Source of the DNA: Aurelia coerulea
Lineage: Eukaryota; Cnidaria; Scyphozoa; Semaeostomeae; Ulmaridae
Direction: 5' to 3'
Assembly: GCA_039566865.1 (NCBI GenBank)
Contig: CM076943.1
Span: forward strand, 40,928,663 to 40,992,662
Length of the DNA stretch: 64,000 nucleotides
Positions within the stretch are counted from its first letter, which is position 1; every line of letters starts with the position of its first letter. Below the pieces are notes generated by a model that saw only the letters and a program-made list of their open reading frames with translations, searched no databases and was not told the DNA's origin. Both the position numbers and the translations under genes were made by a program. Positions 46,651-58,523 of the stretch are shown one piece after another.

Positions 46651-46785
46651 CTAAAAATGAATAAAAAGTCAGGTTGTTATGCAAATCATACAGTTATTTC
46701 CCTTGCCATTGTTTCTCTTCTTAATTGACTCATAACCACCACTTTACAATGGGGGAGGTGGGTCCAGGAGTATCCTTAACAATGC

Positions 46786-47665
46786 TTAACCCTATTTACC
46801 GGGCTTTTTCGACCATTGTAGTTCCGGGGGGCACTTCGTGCCCCCCCCTCCGTAGCTTCGTTAATATGGTCGATATGAGGATGAAACGTAGTACAACGGT
46901 TTAAAGGAACAAAATCTACACAATAGGCTACTTTTTTAATTCTTCATTGCATCTATGACGTCATAATTGAGGAAAATTGCATTATTTGCTTACTATTAGC
47001 AATATTGGCAATATTTAAGTTCTTAGTTGATAATTTCTTTCATACTGCTACTAGAATATATCCTAAAGCATCACTGAATAAAAATTGGCAATGAAATATC
47101 AATTTAAACTCATTATTTATATCATACATTAATCATTTATTTGCATCAGCGTGTCATTGTTTCATTTAAAGCTCTAATTACTGATAAAGATACTCTAAAA
47201 TGCCTTAAAATTGTTCATAACAATCAATAGAACCAATTTTAACTATTTAAAGTTATCTAATACATTTGTTATTATTTATATGATGTGAAAAACTTCTTAT
47301 GACGTCATGAACGTTAAATTTGCTGACGTCATCAAAAATAGATGAAAAAATGCATCATCTGAAAGCTATTATCGAGAGCTATCGAATGTTGGTATTCTCG
47401 ATGTTCTACGGTCATCTTGCAAAAACTGGACTGGACTCGCTTCTTCAATTGTCTGGCTGACCACGTGTTGAAAAGAGATTGGTCACGCGATCAGTATCTA
47501 CTATTTTGAAAAAAATTACAAATTTTACTTAGTCTATGAAATTTTAGGAAAAGTTGCAAAGTTCCAGCTCTTGATCTTTCGAACTGATGACACTACATCA
47601 AATAAACTTTGCCGCGGGCACTTTGTGCCCTCCCCCCCCCCCTCACCCTAGTATAGTAGGGTTAA
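46786..47665. mobile_element. piggyBac-like TTAA-flanked element, 880 bp
   Basis: TTAACCCTATTTACC at the left and AGTATAGTAGGGTTAA at the right. GGGGGGCACTTCGTGCCCCC near the left and GGGCACTTTGTGCCCTC near the right form hairpins. It interrupts intron sequence that is continuous in the duplicate at 44.9 kb, giving an empty-site comparison. Confidence 0.88.
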
Positions 47666-48079
47666 AGGATTGTTGGTTCAATGTGATGCTCAATATTTGT
47701 ATTCTGAGATCATTGTTTTCATTGGCTTTGACTTGAACGTGTGGTGATTAAAAACTTTTATACCCCTTTCACACCGGCAAGTTTTGTTGGGATTTAACCT
47801 GGTGTAGATAAAGCTGGGTTAACTGCGTTAGTGTTAGTGTGAAAATGGTATTAGTCTCCCTCTTATTATAACTACAACTGATTAAACACAATGATAATGG
47901 AGTTATGTAGTATGATGTCATATCATAACAGTAAAGATAATTCAGATCAAAGAGAACCAAAGAAACTTAAATCTCCAGAGGACTTTACTTGCAGTTCTTT
48001 ACCAATAGTGCAATCAATTTTGCAACTCGACATCAATATCATGCCAAAAATAGGCCAGTCTCAAAAAGATTGATTTTAC

Positions 48080-48187
48080 CTGTTTCACAATAGTTTCCTT
48101 CAAATCCAGCTTTACATTTACATGTAGGGTATCCATCTTTTATTATGCAAGTCCCTCCATTGAAGCAATTAATGTCTCTACAAGTAG
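48080..48187 (-). CDS. EGF-like exon
   Basis: Acceptor TTTCATTCCATAG precedes 48187; donor CAG|GTAAAA follows 48080. The 108-nt phase-1 exon reads TCRDINCFNGGTCIIKDGYP and TCKCKAGFEGNYCETG. It has six cysteines in canonical EGF spacing, without the calcium-binding D-x-N-E start. It would be the first EGF module after the signal-peptide exon at 58.3 kb. Confidence 0.88.
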
Positions 48188-48456
48188 CTATGGAATGAAA
48201 AAAATGAAATTAGAGCTCGTTTTTCTTGTTTTGTTTGATGTGAAAATCAGCATCATGTGAATATTTCATGCAGCATTCAGTTCTTCTTTGATGTGAATGC
48301 GCGGTGGCAATGCATTTGGCTAATCAAACCTGCGTTCTCGAACGACATGATGTCACAGCAGCGTTGGAAACACTAAACCATCTGTTTTTGGGTTCAGTCA
48401 GGCTCAATCTTCAGAAATGTGCTACAGTTTTCCAAAGGAAAATGTCAAAAGGTTTA

Positions 48457-49509
48457 GAGCCCCATCGCCCTTTTCCGATCACTGAAAAAGAAACCTCGAG
48501 CTACTTGGCCCAAGTAAATTTTATCGGAAAAGTCAATGCTAATGAATGATTCCTTATTTCATAGTTTAAAGGATAGAAACCAGTTATTGTACATTTAGCG
48601 ACCGTCTTCTGTAAAGTCGTTGTCGGAAAACACAGCGATAAAATCGCGATATCTTCATTCCATCGCCCTTTTCCGATCACGCAAGTTCGCGCATGAATTT
48701 CGAACAGCACTACCGCAGAGGGCTCAAGAAAGCGCAGTTTCCAATTGAAATGGATGTCATACACATAACAAAGCAAAGATATTTATATCATGTTATTGTT
48801 TGATAAGTTACATTTTGCCTCTTTATTTGTTTAATGACACCATAAGCAATTTACAACTGAAATTTACAGTCAATTACAGGACAACTGGCAGCACTATAGC
48901 ATAGCCCCCTTCTCATACGTCAATGCCCCCCTGGTATTAATTCAAAACCTACCTCACGCGCAAAAAAGTCAACGAAACCCCCTGGTGATGTATCTTTGTT
49001 TATTTCCCCTTCAACCCCGTCTCTTCATTGAGAGAGAATCCCAGAATTCGAAGCCAACCCTCGTGATCGGAAGAGGGCGATCTGTAGCCTATCTGACTGC
49101 AGTTAGAACTTTACCCCCGGCTGGGAAGCAGGAGATATTATGATCGAAATTTTTTTGTAAATATCCATTTAGAGAGTTGGAGTAAAGTTTGAAATGTTTT
49201 AACTGCGGTTCTGGTAAACAGAAGCAGAGAAACAAGAGAAAATATAATTGCTGCAAGTAAACACAAAGTGAAAAATGGCAGCTACTTACAATTCCATCAC
49301 AGGTAGGCCTCTTTCATCTTACCATATCGCTGGATAAATACGCCAGAAAAAAGCAAACTACGTCTCAACCTGAAGCTCATGGCATCAGCAAAGTATTTTT
49401 TCGCGCGCTTTTTTAATTATAAGACCCATTCCTCTTGTAAACAAACATCCCGAGATTGTACACCAAAGCGCTCTCAGGAGCCAGTGATCGGAAAAGGGCG
49501 ATGGGGCTC
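48457..49509. mobile_element. MITE ~1.05 kb, TIR GAGCCCCATCGCCC, TA duplication
   Basis: GAGCCCCATCGCCCTTTTCC at the left mirrors the right end. TA lies at 48455-48456 and 49510-49511. The terminal motif recurs inside near 48662 and 49064. No transposase. Confidence 0.88.
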
Positions 49510-49879
49510 TACATAAGAATTGCTCTGATATTTCTTTTTTCCTCATGTTTGCCTACCGATGTTTGCGGCATCACAAAACGTGAAAATCGTGACGAGAGCT
49601 TTCATTTGATATACAGTTTTTGACATTTGCATAGATCAGCAAGATTAATATCTATGACATCATTTGTATCTATGACGTCATTTTTCGAGTAATCGAGTGT
49701 AGGAATTTAGAATTTTGTTGCAAATTAGATTAATCTTGCTTGTTTCATGCATTTTAAGTTGATGTGGATTTGAAATAGCGCAAAAACTATGGAAACTGCT
49801 ATCACAATCCGTTTTGAGAACAAGAGCTAACTAAACTCTTAATTACCCTATCAAAAGTAATTAAGATTTCTTCAAAGTA

Positions 49880-50424
49880 CCGGGTGTCCCAAAAAAGTAC
49901 TCATGTTTAAAAAATCACCAAAAAATCATCATTAAACCTTTCATAAATTTTCTTTTTGCATTGCTTTGTCAAAGCCCCAAAAATATTCACAGATGCTAAC
50001 AAAATGCCTGTTTTTGGTGTAGCAAGGTAGAAAAATTACATGTTGAAAAACCTTTTTAAGCTATAGCTTTTAAGCAAAATATTCGATCTTGCCAAGAGTA
50101 AAATTTCTCAGATATTTTATCATCATTGAAGTTTCCAATGATAGTGTGCATTTATTTCTGTCATTTATGACCAAACTAAAAGTTTTACATGCACAAAGAA
50201 ATTGATCTGGCAAACATCAGTGCTTTTTTGCAATATGATTCAAAACCAGGTAGCCCTAAAAAGAGCAAAATTTGCAATTTTTTAAACTAATTACAAGATC
50301 AGCTATGTCTTGAAAAAGAATTTGGTCCTTGATCTACTTGATAAAAAAAGAAAGTTGAAGATCAGCCAAGTAATCAAATGTTGGTGAACTTTCACACGGG
50401 AGTACATCTTTTTGGGACACCCGG
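49880..50424. mobile_element. MITE, TIR CCGGGTGTCCCAAAAA, TA duplication
   Basis: CCGGGTGTCCCAAAAAAGTA at the left, mirrored by TTTTTGGGACACCCGG at the right, flanked by TA. 545 bp, AT-rich, no coding. Related termini occur at 19186, 44610 and 62464. Confidence 0.88.
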
Positions 50425-51561
50425 TATATTTCTTGATTTTACTTTGTATTTGCTTTCATTTGAAGCCATTTTCAGGAAAATCGGCAAAATGATTAATTTA
50501 AGAGATTTTTTCTTGTAAGAAAGCTATAAATTTACCAATTGTCGTTTGTTTTTTGGTTACTTAGCATTAAATCACGTTACTAATTGATCACAATTGCTAT
50601 CAATCATGAAACGCGCATTGACATGCGTTAGCGAGGTGATATGCACCATGCATCATCTCTGCAGAGCATCGCGCAGTTTGCTGTGGAAACGAGATGGAAG
50701 TTGACATTTTTTGAGAGAAAAAAATAGCGTTTTGAGTTGAGTTGAGTTGAGTTTCATTTTAGAAATCCAACTTACATACATATAAGATATTTAGGGCGTA
50801 TTCAGAGGCGGATCCAGGACAAAAACTGACCGGGGCTCATGGGTCATCAGTCTATGGAGGGTGCGTCACAGGGCGTGGTCGTATCATGAAAATTTGTGAC
50901 CACGCCCTATTTTCTGGCATATCCAAAATGAACAATAATACTTTAATCTAACTGAAATTCAATGCACGTTTACAGTTAAAATTCGTTATACTAAATCGTT
51001 TGATTCTATCAAGGTCCCATCCTAAAAACTCCATGTTGACATTGTCTATATACAGTATATAAATGTTCTATGGCTAGATACTCTTCTACTTATCGAAATG
51101 ATAGTGTGAGCGTAACGTCAACCTACAATTAACCGAAAACCGTTCCAGTACGTATCTATAGGTAAATTAAATTTTTTCTTGACGAGTTTTGGGTGATGTA
51201 ATTTTACAGACTAACTGTGTGCAGAATATGAAAACATCTAAAAACTTTGTTCAAAAACTACCTACATTTTTTGAGCAAAGCTCTGTATTTTGAATACCAA
51301 AAATACGATTAAGACTGTAATTTAAATGACCAAAAGGCGTCTAATCTTAAATGATCTCAAGATATAGTTTCCTACTAACTCGCATGGCAACATCTTGATT
51401 TCTGCAAGCATTTTAGAGGTCTCTTAGAACAATCTGTCTGGGATGAAATATGGTATTTGTGTATTATTTGTGTAGTTAGTACATGAAGGTAGCACATAGA
51501 TAGTCCCATACGATTTGCAGCTCAAACAACTACAAGAGTCTAATAACTCACCCAGAGACTA

Positions 51562-54500
51562 CTAACAAGGATCACTACCAAGAATGTCAACAAGTCGCAT
51601 TCTACGTGGATGCTTTCTCGCGAAAATGTCGATAATTTCCTCAATATCTATAGGAATATCACGGTGCACATGAAGAAGGGCCAAGGCGTTCAACCTCTCT
51701 TCCTTCATAGTATTTCGTAAGTACGTTTTCAACCTTCGTAACACAGATATGGATCGTTCGCAACTGCATGACGTGACGGGTAATGTGCCAAGAATTTGAA
51801 AGGCAGCAAAGATATTGGGAAATGTGATCTTGTCAATCTTTGGGAGAAGAGAACGGACATTGGCAGGAGGCACTGCCTTAGATCTTTCCCAAGTTTCCTC
51901 CCACATATCTAACTCACACTCGATGTAACGTGGCTCTGGCAGATCACTTTCGTACAGAGAAAGATACCTGCGAAACTTTGGTCTCCAATCTTTTCCGCAC
52001 ACAACCTCAGAAGGCAAACCGAAAAATCCATCAAGTGCTGCAACATTCCTATCACAGAAACGAGCAGAGATTTGAGAGATCAGGTGATCCATGAATGGTA
52101 TGGAGAGAATTCGACGATAATACTCCGAAACTGTAACTGATGGAGTGTTGCTTCGATTTCGTTGGACTGAAGCTGTCCTGGGCTTGCTTGGAACAGTGCC
52201 GACTGTTTCAGCCAAAGATACAGCCTCTTCGTACCAGGATTCGTGACGACGGTCTATCTCTTCACGATACCGTTTCAACATTGAAAAGAGAAGATTCACC
52301 TTTTCAACGCACTTTACAACGTCCATTTGAGGAGATTGGAGTTGTGCCGTTAGAGGCCTGGTTATCCGCAAACAATGGCATACTACCACCAACGATACAA
52401 GGAACCCGAATGAAATAGTAGCATGGTAAAGAGCAGAAGCATCACGGATTGAATCACCATTCCATGAACCATCAGCGTTGTCCTTCACAGCTTCTAAAGC
52501 ACTGACAATCGCCGGAAACAATTCTATGAATATCTCCATGCCATCAATTCGAGCAATCCACCTGGTTCTGCAGACATCGATCAAGCGTGAATGAGAAACC
52601 TCTGGCAACAAAGATTTGATTTGATCTTTCAACACTGCACTTCGCTTTGGATGGACATTGAAAAAGGCGGATACTACGCGCACATGTCCCATCATGTTAC
52701 GTACCACAGGGATGCTGCAGGCAGAAGCCACACACAGATTCAAGATATGCGAGCCACAGTGAACATACATTGCTTTTGGATAAGCTCTTTGTATGCGTAC
52801 TGCAGCTCCGGAACATTTTCCGGCCATGTTTCCGGCCCCATCATAGCCCTGTCCCCTACATAGCTCAATATCTAAGCCTAGATCCTTTACTGCAGCAAGG
52901 ATTGTTTCTGAAATCGCTTCCCCAGATAGGCCCTCGCTGCAATGAACAAACCCAAGAAACTCTTCACGAATGTTGCAATCTCGATCGACAAACCGCAAAA
53001 CTAAAGCCATCTGCTCGATATTGCTGATATCAGCAGCCTCGTCTGCCAAAACTGCAAAGAATTTGGCTTCTTTGATTTCTTTGACAAGAGTGTCGCGAAT
53101 TGAATTCCCACATATACTGACTATCTCGTTCTGCGTTGTTTTCGAACGATATGTTGCATTTTTTGGGGCACTGGCAAGAAAATCACGAAATGCAACCTTG
53201 TTCCCATGCTCTGAAAGAAAGCCAAGAAGTGCTTGCAGGTTTCCAGGATTGTTTGCGTCATTTTGAAGCGAAGCAGAATCATCTCTGTGGCCACGAAGAG
53301 CTATATTCTGACGCCCGCAAAAAACAATCGCAGCAACAATAGATTTCAATTTATCTCTATTTTCGCGAATCTGTTCTAACACCTTGTTGTTCAACTGCAC
53401 GTCGATCGATTCGGCTTCATTTTGCATACAGCGACGAAACTGGGAAGCTCTTATGGTGGCAGTGGCATGGATGGGAGATTTGAGAGCATGATCTTTCAGT
53501 TTGTCAACTGCCTTTGACCAACAATCAAGAGGAGATCTAAAGAGATGATGCAGTTTTGAAGCATTGTGGGTGCTCTCTCCCCCAAACAGCACACAATTTA
53601 TGCAAAATGCACCATCAAGCAGCTGAGAGTATGCCAACCAGGGGAACATTGTCAACCACTTAAACTGAAATCTCCGACCTTTAGAATTTGACGGAAAATT
53701 ATGGCTGAATTTTGGTTTCCAGACATGGCACAGAAGCTCATATTTTTGTGAATCGCTCAAGGTAGACACCGAGTTATAAAAGCCCCCAATATCATTATTA
53801 CCAAAAGGCAATAATGGAGCAGCAACTGGAGATTCTTTGGAACTAGTAATCTCAAAAGAATCACTTGCTCTTGCGACCTCAACATCAGAATCGAGTTGAT
53901 TGACAGCAGCCAGAGGTTGTAGAGGAGTATCAACCAGATGTACGTGTTCTGTGGTTTGGGCCAATGGTAAAGGTCCTTGTGAAGGAGAAGAAGCCCGTGA
54001 AGAAACCATGTGAGGAACTGGTATATCATCTACACTACGTGGCTTCTTAAACTGCGTGAAGCTATCTATAGTGACCTGTCTACGCTTGGAAGAAGAAGGT
54101 TTGGGGTTCAATGCAACTTTTTGGACTGATTCGAGATCTACTGGCTGGCTGGAAGAAAGTGGTGAGGGGCTTACAGAAGCAAGCTGCTGATGTGACTTAG
54201 AAAAATCTGGAAGCAATTTCGTTTGCTCACTGGAAATATGACATACTGTTCCACTTGTCACAGCATTAGCCAGAAAAAGTGGCACCAAAGGAACAAAGTG
54301 ATCCTTGGTGCCTGGTACTCTACCGGTTTTTAAGAAGTCTAATGGAACAGATGCACATCTGAGTAAGTGAAGCTTGGACTGGTCTACCAAACATTCTTCT
54401 CTGGGGAGGATTGTCGAATTAAACATAATTTCCAGACCATTTCTTTGACCAATTTCTATTTCCAAATCATCACCACCTTTTCTCACGGGATAATACGCCT

Positions 54501-54844
54501 CAATGGGCCTTCCAATGACAGAAGCAAGTGCCAATTCACATAAAAAGGTTGCAGACTGATAATCTTTGGCAATTCTAGATGCCTCAAAACATACAGCATG
54601 TAAACGATCTTTCCCTTCTGAAGCATCCAGGGCAGCATCTGAGATGCTCATAGCAAATGCGTTGCTGGTATTATTGAAAGCTCCACCATTATGTTTTAAT
54701 TCCAAAAGGGGGTGCAATGCATAATACTGTGCATTCTTGTACAGCTCAATAGCTGTGAGACATCTTAAACTAACTGCAAGTGACTCATCACCCATTAAAG
54801 CAATAGAGCAGGCATTGAACAAACAATTGCCACATCCACTTGTT
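51562..54844 (-). CDS. OTU-hAT transposase, main exon
   Basis: An open frame of nearly 1100 codons. Residue numbers count from the first codon of the open frame at 54867. Residues ~9-200: OTU-like domain with GCGNCLF (Cys15) and DHFVPLVP (His190). The aspartate normally before GNC is replaced by Cys. Residues 264-271: QVTIDSFT, close to a PCNA-binding PIP box, followed by KKPR. ~378-470: TTF-type zinc finger (MFPWLAYSQLLDGAFCINC). ~500-1075: DUF4371/hAT RNase H-like core with LADEAADIS (Asp609), GYDGAGNM (Asp676), CRTRW, and SCSCERSISVL (Glu1037) leading into the dimerisation domain (RLNALALLHVHRD). Both Asp and the Glu of the DDE triad are present. Acceptor TTTCTTGTAG lies just before 54844. 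No internal stop, so it may be active or recently so. Confidence 0.92.
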
Positions 54845-55368
54845 CTACAAGAAATGATGAACCACATTGAGAACTCTACAAAGGTACTGACAGAAAAATC
54901 ATGTGGACAGATGCTTATTTCAGTCTTAAACAGGGTTGTTTGGTGTACACTTGGGTGAAAGCAAAGAGATGGTCAAAATTTTACCCCCTGACTAGCTTTT
55001 CATGAAAACAAAAAGTGCACATGATAAAATTCTTTTTATTCAAGGTCGATGAATGAAATATTTCTAATGTTACATCAAAGTCCAATTCTTTGTTTAGTGT
55101 CTGTGAGAGCTCTTTCAACATATTTTGAAACAAAAGTCTTATTAACTCAAAAAGAAATCTGTACAAATGAATTTTCAAAGTATTTTTTTCATGACTGATT
55201 TCAGCAGGTATTATTACTTCAAATTCATTCAGCTAATACAATGAAACAGATTGGAAATTTGTGCTGTTTTTACTGAACTACTATGTAAGCTAATGCTTGT
55301 GCCTGCATCTGGGGATACCAATTACCATACATACATCTATACATCTGGAAATTTGATACACGTTATTT

Positions 55369-55554
55369 TTTATAAGAAACTGCCCATTTTGAAATGTTCA
55401 CAAAGGCATAGGTAGTGAACATGAAGATTGTTATGGACCATCTAAGAAACTCGTAAGGAACTCCGAGTACTGAAAATCTGATAATTTCAAGAAATTTTTA
55501 GTGCTGCCTATTCCCCCTATTGGCCCAATTTTTAGTTTCTTATAGAAAACATTT
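55369..55554. mobile_element. Internally deleted MITE family C in transposase intron
   Basis: CACGTTATTTTTTATAAGAA, then GTAGTGAACATGAAGATTG and GGCCCAATTTTTAGTTTCTT. The left half of family C is missing between the TIR and the GAAATGTTCAC block. Confidence 0.78.
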
Positions 55555-55880
55555 GTTAATTCACAATAATAAAGATCACAAAAAATGATATTTATTCAAA
55601 ATTCAAATGTACTGAACTGAATTTCAGTTGAAATAAGGTTGAAAAAGCTACACTAGCTGCTGATAACACAAGTGCCATGTTACATCTAGCATGGTAGTGC
55701 TGTGCTGTGCACATCTAGGCTGAACCTATCTAAATAATATATGCCTAGCTATTAGAAAGATGCAGCTGTCAGAACGAGAAACTAGGGGCCTCGGGGGGGG
55801 GGGGGAGGAGCTGCTGCCAAATGAAGAACATTCATTGCTCGTAGGCACGAGAAAGACAAGGTAAATAAGTTTCACAATAC

Positions 55881-56110
55881 CTGGCGGGCATCACGTCTTC
55901 CGGTGCCCTTGCCATTTCACTCCTTGGAAGCTGCAGTGCAGCAAAATCATCCTGTAGGATGTGTTTCTTGCCAATTCCCTTGATGGAATTCACCCTCTTT
56001 GTGATAAGTGAACCGATTTCATCCAATTTATTAATTATTTCGTTCTTAGTGAAGGATCTACTTCGAATAATTGTCCCAATTTGTAGGAGCAGTAGCTTCG
56101 CGTCAGCCAT
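55881..56110 (-). CDS. OTU-hAT transposase, first exon (predicted)
   Basis: ATG at 56110 opens MADAKLLLLQIGTIIRSRSF, then FTKNEIINKLDEIGSLITKR, ending EDVMPA. A canonical donor CCAG|GTATTG follows 55881 and leaves two bases of a codon. The acceptor before 54844 supplies the third, restoring one frame across a 1036-nt intron. It lies inside the hAT ends, 525 bp from the right terminus. No known domain; predicted helical. Alternative: an unspliced small frame. Confidence 0.7.
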
Positions 56111-57076
56111 TTTGTGTTATTTGCAAGCCCACTGACTTGCGTAATTTGAATCTCGCACGAACAGACCCTGTCACAGCCACTGATGTCATTTTGACGTCGA
56201 GCCCCGGTCAGCCCCGCTTTTTGATTGGTGGATCGTATCGAGCACCGGTGAAGATGACGTTTCAGCACCGGTGAAGAAGCATATTATTGGCTAGATGGCT
56301 TTTTCCCCGTAGATAACATACGGGTCACAGGGGCTCAGAATAAAATGACGTAAAACAATTCAAAAACAGCAAGGCTCTCCATTGTTATTGGAGAAAACAT
56401 GGTCCGCTTTTTAGCATAGTTTGCCTGCCTAGCAAATCGACACCGAGGGGCTGGAAGGGCCAAAAACACATTTTGCGGACGGCTGAAGGTATTATTGCGT
56501 TTGATAAACTTTATTAAACAATGAATTGCGATGTAACTCATTTTTTTTGGAAGCAACCATACAATAGATTAAACTTATCAGTGAAAATCTGACCGGGGCT
56601 CAAGCCCCCTTCGCCCCGGTCTGGATCCGCCACTGGTATTCTTTTGGGCATGTTCTGAAAACGGTAGAGTTGGTAGAAGCTAAAATCCCATTCTTTTAGT
56701 GCTATTCTACCGAAAACGGTAGGTTTCGCATACTTCAGATCATTCTTTATGAAAGCCCATTCTTTTGTTCATTCTGTTTTGGGTAGAATTCCGAGAGATT
56801 TTTGACGTATTCTTTCGGGCTCTATTGAAAACGATAGACTTCCGAGGCCTCGGAATCCTTCTGCTCCTGAAGCTGGTAGACTTCTGGGAGATCGCAAAGA
56901 GCCTTGTTGAAACAGTTTACAAAACATTCGAAAATACAATGAAGTATTATAAATTCTTTTCTTCTGGTGCATTGCAATAGCTTCAATTCAAACAGCCGAA
57001 CACAACGTTCGAACTCTCAAACTTTCAGAATTCTCATTCTTTTAGAATTTTTCTCTGCGAAATCTGCCATTTCTAC

Positions 57077-57250
57077 CAGGGAGCGCCGAAGGCGCGGGAG
57101 GGGAAACGGCCAGTGCTGCGCATTGTTCCTATGTTTGATGCAAATTCGAAGCGAGGCGCGCTCATTTTTGATTGAAACTTGCATCGTGGCAGACGTGGAT
57201 CTGGAGCGATGACTTTGCCGTTTCCCCTCCCGCGCCTTCGGCGCTCCCTG
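57077..57250. mobile_element. hAT-like MITE, 174 bp, 8-bp TSD ATTTCTAC
   Basis: Starts CAGGGAGCGCCGAAGGCGCG, with a 34-bp inverted match at the right end. Flanked by ATTTCTAC at 57069-57076 and 57251-57258. GC-rich stem, AT-richer centre. Nested in the Harbinger-like element. Confidence 0.92.
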
Positions 57251-57362
57251 ATTTCTACCGTCTTCAGAATGCGCATTCTTTTGGTAACTGGCTTTTCTTC
57301 TCTGTGAAATCTACCGTTTTCAGAAGATTTCACAAATTTCAGATGCCCAAAAGAATACGCCC

Positions 57363-58240
57363 TTAAATTAAAAACAATGCACTAAAAAATTACAGTGACA
57401 AATTACAGCAGATGAAAAAGGTCAATACTAAATTGGGACATCACAACAGTTTTAGTCTCTGGAGCTCCGTTGAAAATGAATTACGAGAAAGAGCATGAAG
57501 CTTCTGATTAGCTTTTTTACAGAGCGTTTGGAAATATTTTTCAAAACTTACTTTCTTCGACTGAGTTTTATATTTAAAAAGCTAATTATGCAATAAGCAA
57601 TAGAGGAAAGTGTCATTGTGATATCCCTTGTACTTTCAGAGAAAAAAGCGGGGCAAAAACGCCCCCCCCTATGCCACAAAATCAAAAGGGGCACATGTTA
57701 AACGGTTAAACGAGCATCAATCGAAAGACATCTTGATCTTGACTGAAGTCTAAGTTTGGAGAGGAAGGTGGATTTCAATATCAATAAAAAAGGGGTCATC
57801 CTTTCAGGAATTCCAGCCATTTTTTGCATGAAATGGCAAAGAGAGTAAAATATTTGTTTGTCATTTGAACTTAACGCCATTCTTCATCTTATTTCAAATA
57901 TCAAATGTATACAAATCTGCTAAAAGTGCATACATTTTAAAAATACAATTCACGAGAAATTACATTGCAAACTTTTTGTCAAGAGTTTATCATTGGGCTT
58001 TTCATATGACATAAGAGGTGATGAGAGACGAAATGGACCAGAATTCCCAATGGGAAAACTCATTTTAATGAATTTCGAAGTTCAAACTCGCATTCATTAC
58101 AAAAGTGGAACGCAAGTCTTCAAAACTGTTTGTTGTATGCCTATTTGATTATGCATCTATGCTTTTATGCATTACGGTTAAAAAGGATAAGTAGATAGAA
58201 GCTTTAACTAAAGAAAAATATAGTCTTAAATCATTCTTAC
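57363..58240. other. Presumed first intron, unassigned part
   Basis: No exon or repeat termini recognised. Confidence 0.4.
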
Positions 58241-58523
58241 GTGGACGTTTTACCCATATCTTAATCTTCCTTTTAATCATCTGAAGTTTCTCTTCTCCGT
58301 TGACTGTTTGATATTCGCCATTATCTTCATATTGAACAACATGGGTGCAAGAATTCTCTCGGTCGCAAAAAAAGAACTTCTTGTTCAACACAACATTATC
58401 GATCTCAGAAGTTGCCTCGTCAATTCGAACAAAGTAGTTTCTGCACATAATATGTTGAATCATAATACAGAGCAGAACAACGACAAGGATATTTCCTGCC
58501 ATCTTTTTAACAGTTATTATCAT
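58241..58523 (-). CDS. Signal-peptide first exon of a secreted protein
   Basis: ATG at 58523 (MIITVKKMAG), with a second at 58502. A hydrophobic run NILVVVLLCIMIQHIMC makes a good signal peptide with cleavage near the Cys-Arg. The mature part continues KKFFFCDRENSCTHVVQYED and QMIKRKIKIWVKR. Donor CCAC|GTAAGAA follows 58241 and leaves phase 1, matching all EGF exons downstream. The C-x5-C segment may be a small N-terminal domain I cannot name. The next recognised exon is EGF at 48187, with the Harbinger/hAT nest in the intron. Start choice between the two ATGs is uncertain. Confidence 0.72.

Larger units (their letters stand above)
50803..56635 (-). mobile_element. Apparently complete hAT element with 5-bp TSD
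   Basis: Starts CAGAGGCGGATCCAG and ends CTGGATCCGCCACTG, flanked by GTATT (50798-50802, 56636-56640). The host TIR, intact at its other end, shows the target was GGGCGTATTC, so the duplication really is five bases rather than eight. GACCGGGGCTCA recurs near both ends as a likely subterminal binding motif. It contains one two-exon gene on the minus strand. Confidence 0.9.
50794..57362. mobile_element. Harbinger-like element hosting a hAT insertion
   Basis: GGGCGTATTCTTTTGGGCAT (split at the left end by the hAT insertion) is mirrored at 57343-57362. TTA lies on both sides (50791-50793, 57363-57365). Three-bp TTA duplications and GGGC termini suggest PIF/Harbinger (inference). Without the hAT element it is ~735 bp and also contains a small hAT-like MITE. 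Confidence 0.8.

Noticed and set aside
48304..48549. 81-codon plus-strand frame
   Set aside because: Its second half lies inside the 48457-49509 MITE and the first half matches no domain.
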